Source of the DNA: Prorocentrum cordatum
Taxonomy: Eukaryota; Sar; Dinophyceae; Prorocentrales; Prorocentraceae
Direction: 5' to 3'
DNA length: 64,000 nucleotides
Assembly: GCA_963575745.1 (NCBI GenBank)
Contig: CAUYUJ010016358.1
Coordinates: forward strand, 193,204-257,203
The notes beneath the pieces are model-generated. The model did no database searches and was not told where the DNA came from. It worked only from the letters and a program-made list of their open reading frames with translations. The position numbers were made by a program, and so were the translations under genes. Position 1 is the first letter of the stretch; each line of letters opens with the position of its first letter. Positions 11,113 through 20,851 of the stretch are shown here, one piece after another.

Positions 11113-12232
11113 TCAAACTGGGCCTCGAATGGCGGGCAGAGGAGACTGGCGCCGTGGAGTTGGCGGACCGCTTTGGCGACGCACGCCCCCCACCCCCATC
11201 CGGTGCCGAGCCCGCCTCGACGCCGCGCGGCGCGCCGCGGCCTGGCGACCGAGCGCGGTCCTGCGTCGATGGGGGTCGCCACTTGACAGCGACGAGGGTC
11301 GTATCCAGAGCGCCAGCCCTGCCCGCGTACTTGGCCCTGTCATGCCCGACGACGTCGTAGCGGCCCAGAAGCCTCTGCTCGATTGTAACCACCACGGCGC
11401 CCCATGCCTCTGGGGGGTGCTCTCGGCTGACAGCTGCGCGCGCCTTGGCCAGGGGCCTGCGGCGCAGGCCCCTGGCCAGTACTCGACGCCGCGGCTGCAG
11501 CCCACGGGCGGCACAGGGCCGATTGGCCTCGGGCCCCTGACCACCCGTACCTGCATCGGAAGGTCCTGCGCATGCATCTCCATCGCGACGGGCAGGTGCG
11601 GCTTCGTCGCGCCGTACTCGTTGACCCGCGGCCTGCCAAGCCTCGGAGCCATGTTGGCTGCGAAGAGGAAGTCGTCCAGCGTCGGCCAGGCCCCAGCACA
11701 TGGTCTGCAGGTGGCATCCTCAGCCGCCGCCCACAGCCCACGGACCCCGAGGAGCTGCTGCACAGGAAACTTCTCGGGCTCCATGTTGAAGTTACTTCAT
11801 GAGAACGGCCGCCACGTGCTGGTTGTCCGCTTTCCACCCCGCACTGTCGTGGATGCACGCGTAAATGGCGACAAGCCCTCCCGCCACTCCCCAGTGCACA
11901 TGGGCGGCCACCTGGCGCGCGGCCAGCAGCACGGGGCTCTCCAGGAACGGCGGGCTGGTGACTATGATGTGCGAGCGCACAAGCACCGCCACCCTGCCAG
12001 AGGTGCCTGCCTCGCCGCGCGGCCCCTGGACCGCTGGCGCCCAGAGCCCCGCGTGCCCGTGGTCCAGCATGGCCTGCTGCAAGGCGGCCAGCCTGTCGTG
12101 GTCCCTGGCGTGATGCTCCTGGACCAGGAGGACCGCGGCCTCTGCCCGCTCGCAGATGCCCTCGAAGCACGGCGCCAGGGACCCCCCCGCCCTCAGGTTC
12201 GCCGTGAAGATGCTGCAACGGCGCCAAACCAC
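11113..12232 (-). pseudogene. LINE endonuclease (EEP/APE-like) domain
   Basis: The frame 12232-11792 contains FTANLRAGG and VLLVQEHH, the expected N- and E-containing motifs of APE-like LINE endonucleases, then a GRVAVLVR core strand and a DSAGWKADNQ segment. After a frameshift the domain ends in the 11784-11113 frame with LDDFLFA, corresponding to the DYxL/V motif, and ATKPHLPV, replacing the final SDH-type His motif. The enzyme would nick target DNA for primed reverse transcription. A perfect 15-bp inverted repeat with a 3-base loop (11446-11478) lies within it. Confidence 0.7.
11446..11478. repeat. perfect 15-bp inverted repeat, 3-nt loop
   Basis: Left arm TGGCCAGGGGCCTGC, loop GGC, right arm its exact reverse complement. 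It lies inside the decayed LINE endonuclease region. Confidence 0.9.
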
Positions 12233-12474
12233 GTGCTGAGGATCAGCTGGATCCTAGTAAGGCTGGAAGCCCCGCTGGCCAGCGCGGCGCAGCGGGCGCG
12301 CGTCTGACTCCCTCGCCGCCTTCGAGCTCCAGGCCATGCTTCCGCCGCCGCTGCTGGAGCTGCTCCGCCGACTCCTCCTCGGGCTGCCGGCGCGGCACGA
12401 CGGTTGTGCCGCTGCCGCTTCCAGGCGTTGCTGCCTCGGGCGCTGGCTGGGGCTGCCCGTCCCGCTCTGCGCCA

Positions 12475-13630
12475 TCACGCACCTCTCCTGCGGTACTGGC
12501 GAGGTCCTGGCTGGCGATGGCCTGCTCCTCGGCGGGAGCCTCCCTCCACGCGCCGCGCCCGCTTGGCCATGCACAACTCCGCAATGCGCAGGCCCAGCAC
12601 GCCTGCCATACGCTTCTGTGCCTCCGCTGGCACTGGCTGCTCCTCGTTCGGGTGGGCCGAGAGCTGCTGCAGCACGACGGTCTCCAGCTCGCCCACCGTG
12701 ATGCCGAACCCGCCGATGACGTCCTGCGCCATGGCCTGGCCCGCAGGCCGCGGCTGTGGAGCCTGCGGCGCCTGCTGCTGCAGCTGCACCAGCTCGGCCT
12801 GCAGCGGCACCTGCTGTTCCAGGAGGTCTGCATGCACCTTCTCCGCGCGCTCAACCTCCTCCACGGCCCGCCACAAGGCCTCCTGCGCCTTCCGTTTGTT
12901 GCCCTCCGCCTTCTCCAGGCGCTCGGCGCACTGCTTGGCCTTGTTGGCGATGGCGTGCGTCCTAGCGTGGGGTGGCTTGCTGGCGATGAGCCGCGCCTTG
13001 GCCTTCTCCAGCCTGGCGCGCAGTTCCTCCCGCGGCGCCGTGGCCCAGTCCGCCGTCTGATCCTTGATGGCGTGCATGCCCGACTCGCACATGTGGATCT
13101 CGGCGAGCACCGCCGCGTCGCCCGCACCAGCGCCTTCGCCGACGTCGACCTCCATGGCCTGCACCCCGCCGAGCGGCCCGCCAGCGCTGGCAGGCCCACT
13201 GGCCTTGAGCTGCTTCTTGAGGTCCGCAAGCTCGCGCTTCGCCTGGGCCAGCTGCACCGGGAGCGGCGGCCCTGCCCAGGGAGGGGCCTTGCCGCTGCCG
13301 CCGCCTGGCGCCGCACCCGACTTCGAGTTCGACTTGGCCGCCGCCGGGAACGGGACGTTCGCCCCGAAGCGCGTGGCCTTGGGCAGTTTGTAGCCCTGAC
13401 ACTTGACCGCCGTCCCCCAATTGACGACCGCTCGGCCCCCTTGGCCCGCGGCACGCCGCCAGCCATCTTGCACTCGTTGTCGCCCTCGCAGCGCCTCCAG
13501 TGCCCGCCAACGCCAGGAGCCGCCCGCGCGCTGGCAAAGGCGATGGTCCGAACCTGAGGGGGCAGGCCGCGCGAAACGAAAGCTGCCGCGGACTAGCGGT
13601 ATCCGTTTGGCCCCCACGGGAACCGCACAT
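12475..13630 (-). pseudogene. LINE ORF1, coiled-coil protein, frameshifted
   Basis: Directly after the DinoSL (ending at 13631) comes an ATG at 13630, CTCAAG joined to ATGTGCGG. That frame soon loses coding character. From about 13460 another minus-strand frame is convincing down to a stop at 12475. It is Lys/Ala/Gly-rich, then has a long coiled coil (QLAQAKRELADLKKQL; RLEKAEGNKRKAQEA; VERAEKVHADLLEQQ), then a Gln/Pro-rich segment and a basic tail. ORF1 proteins of LINEs bind the element RNA. A RanBP2-type zinc finger like that of the intact element is not clearly present. The frame change near 13460-13600 implies decay. Confidence 0.65.
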
Positions 13631-13651
13631 CTTGAGCCAAAATGGCTACGG
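13631..13651 (-). other. perfect DinoSL copy (21 nt)
   Basis: The minus strand matches the 21-nt core of the dinoflagellate spliced leader without a mismatch, from CCGTAGCC to GGCTCAAG, and ends immediately at an ATG. A genomic leader in this position is the footprint of reverse transcription of a trans-spliced transcript. Confidence 0.97.
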
Positions 13652-13660
13652 ACGAGGAAA

Positions 13661-13697
<37 letters not shown>

Positions 13698-14182
13698 CGC
13701 GGAGGAGGACGCGGAGGAGGTGGACACGGGATGATGTGTGATAATAGACAAAACGAGGAGGCAAAGGGCGATCAGGATGTGGAGGAACAGGAGGGGGAGG
13801 TGGAGGAGGAGGAGGAGAAGGAGGAGGAGGAGGAGGAGGAGGAGGAGGAGGAGGAGGAGGAGGAGGAGGAGGAGGAGGAGGGGGGACATGAGGAGGAAGA
13901 GGACGTGGAGGGGGACGAAGACGAGGGGAGGAGGACGAGGACAAGGAGGAGGAGGAGGATGAGGTGGAGGGAGAGGGGGGAGGGAAGAGGGCATGGAGGA
14001 AGTGTGGAACCAGAGGGCGCGCATGGGATCCGGACGAGCTGTCGGGGGAGGGGGGAGGGGGGTGGGCGAGGAAGATCATAGACAGGGACAAGCATGGCGG
14101 CAACAAAAGAGGCCGAGGAGAGGAGCAACAAGCTGTGGGGGGGGTCGACGACGAAGACGGCAGTGCCTGGCGCGGCGGCCAG
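13652..14182. repeat. GA-rich (purine) tract
   Basis: GAGGAG/GACGAG-rich plus strand, densest at 13660-13960, giving poly-Glu/poly-Arg frames on one strand and poly-Ser/Leu/Pro on the other. If the Brr2 exon model is right, this is the 3' part of an upstream intron, ending GGCCAG at 14182. Confidence 0.8.
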
Positions 14183-15565
14183 ATGATCGACAAGCGGATG
14201 TGGGGGTCGCAGACGCCCCTGCGCCACTTCAAAGGCCTCGCCGAGGACTCGCGCCCGCTTCTCTACTGTTTTTGTGCCCTCGCTTGTGTCGTCTTCATCT
14301 CCATCATCCTTACTCCTCCTCCCCCATCCCTCTCCCATCCTCCTCCTTCCCCCTTCCCTCCTCAGTCGTCGTTGGTTAGCCGAGAGTGCGGCTCCGTCGC
14401 TTAAGGCGGGTGTTCGGCTGTATTCGGTTTGTTGCGACATTCCCCGACTGTGCCAATACCGTCTCTCCGCGCTCCAAACGCTCGGGAGCGCGCGTACGCG
14501 CGGGGGCAGGATGAAGGAGGGAAATGGGATGCAGAAGGAAAATTGCCAGGAGGAACGATGAACAAGAAAACAACGTCTCTCCACTCGTCCCGTCCTCCGT
14601 CCGCAGCCCAGTGTTTCTCTTGCCGCCCCCGGCGCCAAGGAGGGGAAGGGGCGGGGTTGCTTGAGGTTCCGCTCTTGGACTTCAGGCCTCCCGTGGCACG
14701 ATTTGGACTGTAACTGCCGTGGGCGGCTCGCAGCGGGCGAGCGTGGCGGGCTTCCCACACGGGCACCCGCATCCTGTCCAATTGGGTGCAGGCGCCGGCG
14801 TGTCGGCGCATAAAGTTGTTCCGCAGGGGCTCGAAGGCAACTGCGCGTGGTGTTTCGCGGTCTGGGCCAGAGGGGCACCCTGTTCCAGGTGGGCGACGCG
14901 CGAGCGTGAAGACGGCCGCGTTTCGCGGTTCTCCTGGATGTGCGCAGTAAGTTGACTCGGCGCCTGCTCAGCCTCGCCGACCTGCCGCCCTTCAGGACAT
15001 CCTCCGCAAGGTGGAGAAGAAGGATTTCGCCTGGGAGCGCTACTACGACCTGTCCAGCGCCGAGATCGGGGAGCTGATCCGCTTCCCAAAGATGGGCAAG
15101 ACTATCCACAAGCTTGTCCACCAGTTCCCCAAGCTGGATCTCAGCGCGTACGTGCAGCCGATCACGAGGTCCTGCCTCATGGTGGAGCTGACAATTACCC
15201 CAGACTTTCAGTGGGACGCGCGCGTGCACGGCCGCGCGGAACCGTTTTGGGTTTTCGTGGAGGATGTGAACGGCGAGCAGATCCTCCACCAGGAGATGTT
15301 CGTGTTGAAGGAGCGGGGCGCGGAGGAGGAGCACACGCTGAATTTCACGGTGCCCATCACGGAGCCCTTGCCGCCTCAGTATTTCATCCGGGTCGTGTCG
15401 GACCGATGGATCAACGCACAGACATTGCTCCCCGTCTCCTTCAGGCACCTCATCTTGCCCGAGAAGTACCCGCCGCACACCGAGCTGCTTGATCTGCAGC
15501 CGCTGCCGCTCACGGCGCTGCGATACCCCGCGGCGGAGCAGCTGTACGCGGCCGCGGGCCTCAAG
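14183..15565 (+). CDS. Brr2 / SNRNP200-like U5 snRNP helicase, partial, two exons
   Basis: Exon A is 14183-14245 ([21 protein letters not shown]) and exon B 14996-15565. Joined in frame they read on through [44 protein letters not shown] and TITPDFQW. The later landmarks are [29 protein letters not shown] and [15 protein letters not shown]. This is the end of the first Sec63 domain of Brr2, the Ski2-like ATPase that unwinds U4/U6 in spliceosome activation, and the linker into the second helicase cassette. The two helicase cores are absent from this part. Exon A lies after a GCCAG acceptor. The decayed LINE upstream could sit in an intron. Either this is a few exons of a long gene running out of the window or a gene fragment; no later helicase motif was found downstream. 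Confidence 0.85.
14246..14995 (+). other. Brr2-like intron 1 with AGGAC direct repeat at both ends
   Basis: The 750-bp gap between exons A and B is defined by protein continuity (GLAE to DILRK). The junctions read CCGAG|GACTCG and TTCAG|GACATC, so the sequence AGGAC is repeated at both ends. Taken literally the intron begins GA and ends AG, a non-canonical pair known from dinoflagellates. It contains a C-rich stretch (14295-14370) and otherwise unassigned DNA. Confidence 0.75.
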
Positions 15566-16305
15566 GTCCTCCGCCAGCAGCGGGGCCTGTTCCGCACCTG
15601 CTACCTGCTCCTGCTGCTGCTACCTGTCCTTGCTCTCGCTGCTTACTGCTGCCGCCACAGCTGCCCCTTTTCTTCTCTGTCATTATCGGTGTCCTCGTCC
15701 TCCTCCCAGCCTCTGATGCAGCTGCTCCTGCCGCGCCCCTCCTTCGCCCTCCCTCCTCCTCCGTCTTGCCTTCCGACTCCCTTGTCATGTTCCGGATGCT
15801 CTCTCTCCTTCCCTGAATCCACCTCATGATCTTGTGTTTGTGCTGCAGGTGATCCTCCTCGTCCTCATGCTGATGCTCGTGATGCCGCTGTTGTTCCTTC
15901 GCCTCCCCCTCCTCGATCCTCGAACCTGTCCCCATCTCCATCCTTTCTATCCCCGTCCTCATTCTCTCCCACACTTCCCCACCACCACCACCACCCCCCT
16001 CACCTCTTCCATTCCCCATCCATGTTTCCTCCACCCAGGCTCCTCGTATCTCTCTTTCCTCATTATTCATTTGTTCTAACCACCTGCACCCTCCTCTCAC
16101 CCTCCTCTCTCCGCCATCGTCCTTCCTTCATCGCAACTCCTACCTGCTCCGTTGACTCTCCTCGCTCACTTCCTTCATGTCCTCCGCATTCCCGCTTCTC
16201 CCTGTTCTCTTATTCCTCCATCCTGGCTGCGTCGCCGTCCTCGTCTTAGTCCCCTTCCTCCTCCTCCTCCTTCGCCTCCTCCAAGTGGCCGTGTAAGGCT
16301 TCAAG
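15566..16305 (+). other. probable Brr2-like intron 2, pyrimidine-rich
   Basis: Brr2 homology stops at about 15565. A GT follows at 15566 and the next matching residues (TFAPLQ, as in the FFNPIQ motif region) start at 16306 after TTCAAG. The two junctions carry a direct repeat, GGCCTCAAGGTCCT against GGCTTCAAGACCTT. The interval is C/T-rich throughout and has no gene. Confidence 0.5.
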
Positions 16306-16405
16306 ACCTTTGCCCCACTTCAGAATTCACGAAACGCAAGTCGCAACGGCAGCATCCCGCCATGTTCATGCCTTCAGAGTGCTCAGCGGCGCGTCTTGGG
16401 CAGGT
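16306..16405 (+). CDS. possible Brr2-like exon C, very short
   Basis: In phase with exon B this reads TFAPLQN, corresponding to the start of the second helicase cassette (the Q-motif region FFNPIQTQVF in Brr2 proteins). The match then fails. A TQV triplet appears nearby in another frame, suggesting either another tiny exon or decay. Too short to be sure. Confidence 0.3.
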
Positions 16406-16577
16406 AAGCGTTGCCGCCTACAACCCTAACAACGGCACCCGCGGGCGCGCCCAGGATACCGATAGGACCACTCTACGGGTGATAAGGAGGTTGGGGGGGA
16501 GGGATAGGCGGTCGATATCTAGCTACCGATACGACCACCCTTCGGGTGATAAGGAGGTTTGGGGGGGGGAGGAACCA

Positions 16578-17270
16578 ACGTCTCACTCGATCGGTCTCAC
16601 TATCGATCTCACTATCGATCTCACACTCGGTCTCACATTCGGTCTTACTATCGATCTCACTATCGGTATCACAATCGATCGCATATTCGGTCTCAGTACC
16701 GATCTCACAATCGATCTCACTATCGATATCACAGTCGACTTCACTAATGATCTCGCAATGGAAATCACAACCGATCTCACTATCGATCTCACAATCGATT
16801 TCACTAACGATCTCGCAACGGATCTCACATTCGGTCTCACTATCGATACCACAAGCCCACATTCGGTCTTGCAGTCGATCTCACTATCGATGTCACAATC
16901 GATCTCGCAATCGATCTCACATTCGGTCTCAGTATCGATCTCACAATCGATCTCACATTCGGTCTCAGTATCGATCTCACAATCGATATCAGTATCGATC
17001 TCACTAATGATCTCGCAATGGATCTCACAATCGATCTCACTATCGATCTCACGAATGATCTCGCAATCTATCTCACATTCGGTCTCACTATCGATCTCAC
17101 AATCGATCTCACTATCGATATCGCAATCGATCTCACATTCGGCCTCACTATCGACCTCACTATCGATATCACTATCGATCTCACTATCGATACCACTATG
17201 GATCTCACAATCGATCGCACTATCGATCTCACTATCGATCTCACAATTGACCTCAGTATCGATCTCGCGA
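16578..17270. repeat. 12-bp tandem array (CGATCTCACTAT family)
   Basis: About 690 bp of irregular CGATCTCACTAT / CGATCTCACAAT / CGGTCTCACATT units, 12 bp with some variation. All frames are open, giving Ser/Ile or Asp/Leu/Thr repeats that should not be read as proteins. Confidence 0.95.
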
Positions 17271-17540
17271 CGGGACACCAGCGGGACACCGGCGGGACAC
17301 CGCGGGGCCCCGGCCGCCCGGAAGGGAATCATTTGGTCCGGCCGCGCCTCAGCCACACGAGACACCGGCGGGACACCGGCGGGACACCGCGGGGCCCCGG
17401 CCGCCCGGAAGGGAATCATTTGGTCCGGCCGCGCCTCAGCCACACGGGACACCAGCGGGACACCGGCGGGACACCGCGGGGCCCCGGCCGCCCGGAAGGG
17501 AATCATTTGGTCCGGCCGCGCCTCAGCCACAGGAGACTTT
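17271..17540. repeat. 87-bp tandem repeat, three copies
   Basis: GAAGGGAATCATTTGGTCCG starts at 17321, 17408 and 17495, an exact 87-bp period. Each unit carries one or two extra GGGACACCGGC blocks and GGGGCCCCGGCCGCCC. The copies are almost identical, so the expansion is recent. Confidence 0.95.
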
Positions 17541-17556
17541 CTCTCGCCCGCCCACG

Positions 17557-17640
17557 CAGCTTCGCCTCGCCCGCACGGCACGCGCGAACACGAAACCGAA
17601 ATCGATTTCCCGGTAGGGGGGCTCTCCGTTCCGTTTCGAT
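17557..17640 (+). repeat. shared cassette following a tandem array
   Basis: CAGCTTCGCCTCGCCCGCAC then CGAAACCGAAATCGATTTCC and CCGGTAGG. A diverged copy lies at 26072-26140, also directly after a short-period tandem array (25555-25990). Together they look like one repeat family with an expandable 5' part. Confidence 0.6.
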
Positions 17641-17676
17641 CTCACCCCCTCACCTCCGATCGATATGCCGATTTGA

Positions 17677-17677
<1 letters not shown>

Positions 17678-17741
<64 letters not shown>

Positions 17742-17766
17742 TAAATATGTATATATATATATATGC
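17678..17766. repeat. TA and GA microsatellites
   Basis: TATATATA (17678-17688), (AG)n (17689-17736) and a second TA run (17748-17764). Confidence 0.95.
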
Positions 17767-17849
17767 CCATATAACTTTACATGTATTGCGAAGGCCTTGC
17801 GGCCGATGCCGCCGACCCTGAAGGGGGACGATGAACGACGACGACGACG

Positions 17850-18900
17850 ACGGCGACGGCGACGACGATCGCGAGTCCTTGTTGGGGCCTTCCCGGGCCC
17901 TCTTGGGCTGTCCTGGGGGGCCTTTGGGCCGTCTTGGGGCCTTCCCGGGCCATCCTGGCGTGTACTTGGGGCCGTTCTGGGGAGCTTTCGGAGGCAACTG
18001 GGGCCGACGTGGAGTGCATGAAGCCTGGAAGTCGAGCAGGCGACAAAAACATGGGCGATTTCGGGACCTCCTGGTAGCCTCTTGGAGTGGGGAGCTTGAA
18101 ATGTGGGTTGGTTTTCCCCCTCTTCGGCCTCTCTTGGGGTGTTCCTGGGGCTCTCTTGGGCGTTTTCGGTCGGAGAAGGGGGGGGGGATCACGATTCGCA
18201 GGACGCTACCAGGGACCCCGCGGGATCTTCTCCTCCCTCTCACCCTCCCCCGGGACGTCCCCTCTCTCGTTGGGAAGGGATTGCAGTAACGGGGTCCCCT
18301 TCGAGTCGATTATGCTGTTGTTCGATTCTCCTCTGGCTGGAGCGTTTGAGGAGGTGGGCCGAGGGAAGAGGGGGGGGGGGGTCTGGGAGGCTCATGCAGG
18401 TCTCAGGGTGGTGCGGTTGAAAAAGACGACGAAGAGCGAGGGGGAAACAGAGAAGGAGGAGGATGAGGAGGAGGAGGCAGAGGAGGAAGAGGAGGAGGAT
18501 CGAGGATCGGGCTTCGAGTCGATGTTTCATTTGTCATGGTCTTTTTTTGGGGGGCTCTCTGGAAGCCTCCGAGGATTTCTGGGGACATCCTGGAGGCGTC
18601 TTGGGCCGTCTTGGGGCCCTCTTGGGCCGTTGGGGGACGCTTTTGGGCGCCTCTTGGGGTGTCTCGGGGCGATATTGGGGGCCTCCTGGGCCGTCTTGGC
18701 GCGTTGGCAAACGTCAGAGGCAAGAGCGGCAGAATCCTGAAAAAACGTATGGAAATCTACGATTGTTGGCTTTTTGGGGCTCTCGTGGGAAACCTCCTGG
18801 ATGCCTCTTGGGGCGCCTTTGCAGGCTTCTTGGGCCGTCTGGAAGCCGTAAAGGCGTCTTGGACAGATCGTCAGGCGAGTCGGGGTTCTCGTGAACTGTC
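17850..18900. repeat. degenerate CTTGGGGCC minisatellite region
   Basis: Repeated but diverged blocks of CTTGGGCCGTCTTGGGGCC type at 17880-17990, 18115-18165 and 18545-18845, separated by GA-rich DNA (18420-18510). The same short motif recurs at 31.6, 39.35, 39.85, 40.95 and 59-60.8 kb. No gene is supported. Confidence 0.7.
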
Positions 18901-19300
18901 TGTGGGGCAAATTTGACCGCACTTGCCCCTTTTTTTGATTTTTCTGAGCTCCGGGAATCCCAGGGAGAGCGTCGTATTTGACCCCCCCCCCTGGGACCCT
19001 CCTCCAGGACCCCCTCCCTAACCCCCCCCCTGGCGGGGGAGGGATCGAAGGGAAGGGGCTTCCCTTCGACTCCATTACGGCGTTCCTCAACGCTTGGGAA
19101 GGGAGGGGAAGAGGACGACAGCCACGACGACAAACGAATGACGGGCTGAGGCGGTCCCTGGGAAAGGGGGGGAAGAGGACGACAGAGACGACGACAAACG
19201 AATGACGGAGACGACGATTCGAACGGACGAAGCCCCTCACACACACCGACAGGCCCCGCTGATTGTTATGTGTATATGAGAGAGCGTGATCCACCGCCGA
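18901..19300. other. no gene recognised; C-run rich
   Basis: Contains short C and G runs and a near-duplicated segment AAGAGGACGACAG with ACGACGACAAACGAATGACG at about 19110 and 19172. No gene is supported. Confidence 0.5.
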
Positions 19301-19399
19301 CATCCAACCTTTTCCTCCCCCTTCCTCCGAAAATCCCCCCCCCTGCTGGAACCCCTCCCCCCCCCCCCTCCTCCTCCCGGCAAAACCCCCCCGTCCCCT

Positions 19400-20380
19400 A
19401 ACCCCCCCCCCCCCCCCCCCCCCTCGAAAACCGGGGGGGGTCACTACCGGTTCGAACCCCTCCCCCCCCCCCCCCCCCTCCGGATCCGGAAAACCGGGGG
19501 GGGTCACTAGGGGTTGGAACCCCCCCCCCCCTCGAAAACCGGAGGGGGGTCACTACCGGTTCGACCCCCCCCCCACGCACCGCCAGCAAACGACTCCCGG
19601 TCCCTACCACCGCTCGCATGACATCCCCCACTGTTGTTCCCAGCACCACTGTCCTCACCACCACTGCCCCGCTGGTTCCACCACCGTCCCTATTGTCCCC
19701 ACCAGTGCCCCCACCACTGTCGCACTGTCCCCACTGTTCCCACAACTGTTCCCACCACGGTTCCACTCTCCCCACTGTCTCCACGGACCCAACCACTGCC
19801 TATCCCCACTGTCCCCTGTCCCACTGACTCCTCCGCTGTCCCACTGAGCTGTCCCACTGTTTCCACCACTGTCCCCACTGTCCCCACCACTGTCCCCACT
19901 GTACCTCTGTCCCATTGTCCCACCGCCGTCCTCGCCGACGCCTTTACCAGTGTCCCCACCACCATTGTACCCTCCACTGTCCCAGTGTTTCCACCTCATT
20001 CCCACTGTCCCCACACCACTGTCCCCACCACCACCGTTCCCACCACTGTCCACTGTCCCCCCTGTTCCCACCATTGTCCCCACCACTGTCCCCACCACTA
20101 CCGTCCCCACCGCTGTCCCACTGTCCCCCCACTGTCCCCACCACTGTCCCGCTGTCCCCTCACCACTGTCCCCACCAACACCGTCCCCACCACTGTCCGC
20201 ACCCCCACTCGGTTTTCGAGGGGGGGGGGGGGGTTCGAACCGGTAGTGACCCCCCCTCCCTTTTCATGATGAGCTGGGGGGGGGGGAGGGGTTCGAACCG
20301 GTAGTGACCCCCCCCGGTTTTCCGGAGGGGGGGGGGGGGGTTCGAACCGGTAGTGACCCCCCCCGGTTTTCCGCCAGCAG
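19400..20380. repeat. large inverted repeat of G/C-run units flanking a CCCACTGT array
   Basis: The left side has about three units of CTCGAAAACCGG, a G run, TCACTACCGGTTCGAACCCC and a C run (19423-19580). The right side has about three units in exact inverse order: GGGGTTCGAACCGGTAGTGA, a C run, then CCGGTTTTC (20212-20375). Between them, 19630-20205 is a CCCCACTGTCCCCACCACTG-type tandem array. The arms could fold into a long stem. Confidence 0.85.
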
Positions 20381-20421
20381 CGGTAGAACACGCTCTTTCG
20401 TGTATATCGATCCACATGTAT

Positions 20422-20473
20422 TGTGAGTTGTACGTGAATGATCTATGCGCGCTCGTAATTAGTTTTTCGGCTC
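20422..20473 (+). repeat. A1 terminal split direct repeat
   Basis: A 52-bp repeat starting TGTGAGTTGTACGTGAATG and ending TTTTTCGGCTC. It matches A2 at 24934-24985 with two mismatches. Confidence 0.95.
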
Positions 20474-20479
20474 ACGCGC

Positions 20480-20851
20480 ATGAGGCCAGAGGTTGGCATC
20501 GGTCTCTTCGCAGTCGGACTTGCGAGGGAGCTCGCTTTTCTAGCTTCGCTTTCCACTCGACACCAGTGCCCAGACTGCTTCTGTGACTGCCCTCGGCCTT
20601 CGGAGTGTCCGAAGGTACCCGACTGTGTGCGTCCGCTGCCGCTGGAACGTCATCCCGCGTGCGAGGTGCCGCCCGACTTCTTCAACAGGACCAGCTTCAT
20701 CGCACCCACAGACGCCAGCGTCTCCCTTGCCAGTATCGGCCTCCTGGGAGTGCTACTCGGAGCAGCAGTTGGAGGTCTACTCACTCGGCTTTGCTGTCCT
20801 CGTCGTGTTGCTGCCCCTCGTCGTGGAGGGCTTGGTCGCGTTGAACAGTGA
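20480..20851 (+). CDS. small Cys-rich membrane protein of the YR retroelement (ORF0)
   Basis: A 123-residue frame starts at an ATG 6 bp after A1 and ends at TGA (20849-20851), whose last A is the first base of the next ORF's ATG (TGATG). The N-terminus is hydrophobic (GLFAVGLARELAFLASL), then comes a Cys/Pro cluster (CPDCFCDCPRPSECPKVPDC), then a predicted transmembrane helix (SLASIGLLGVLLGAAVGGLL) and a basic Cys-containing tail. This suggests a signal or anchor plus a small ectodomain. No such protein is part of the textbook Ngaro/PAT set, and I cannot name a family. The stop-start overlap suggests coupled translation with the Gag-like ORF. Confidence 0.6.
   Translation: MRPEVGIGLFAVGLARELAFLASLSTRHQCPDCFCDCPRPSECPKVPDCVRPLPLERHPACEVPPDFFNRTSFIAPTDASVSLASIGLLGVLLGAAVGGLLTRLCCPRRVAAPRRGGLGRVEQ

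Larger units (their letters stand above)
8104..13651 (-). mobile_element. decayed non-LTR retrotransposon (LINE) headed by DinoSL
   Basis: Read on the minus strand the order is: perfect DinoSL (13651-13631), ORF1-like coiled-coil frame, endonuclease/exonuclease/phosphatase domain, reverse transcriptase, a basic post-RT region, a CCHC-type zinc knuckle, and RNase H ending at about 8104. This is the same order as the intact element at 41073-47763, but protein similarity between them is limited to domain level, so they are different families. Every ORF is broken by frameshifts. The 3' end is not defined; CAT-rich DNA follows. Upstream of the leader is a pyrimidine tract on the element's strand. 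Confidence 0.85.

Noticed and set aside
16578-17530. CRISPR-like repeat-spacer structure
   Set aside because: Repeats are contiguous or regularly nested without unique spacers, and the genome is eukaryotic.
16152-17690. 512-codon Ser/Ile repeat frame
   Set aside because: Crosses the 12-bp and 87-bp arrays; no leader and no recognisable domain.
19440-19460. GGTTCGAA string as part of a tRNA gene
   Set aside because: No acceptor, D or anticodon stem can be found around it, and it recurs as part of G/C-run units.
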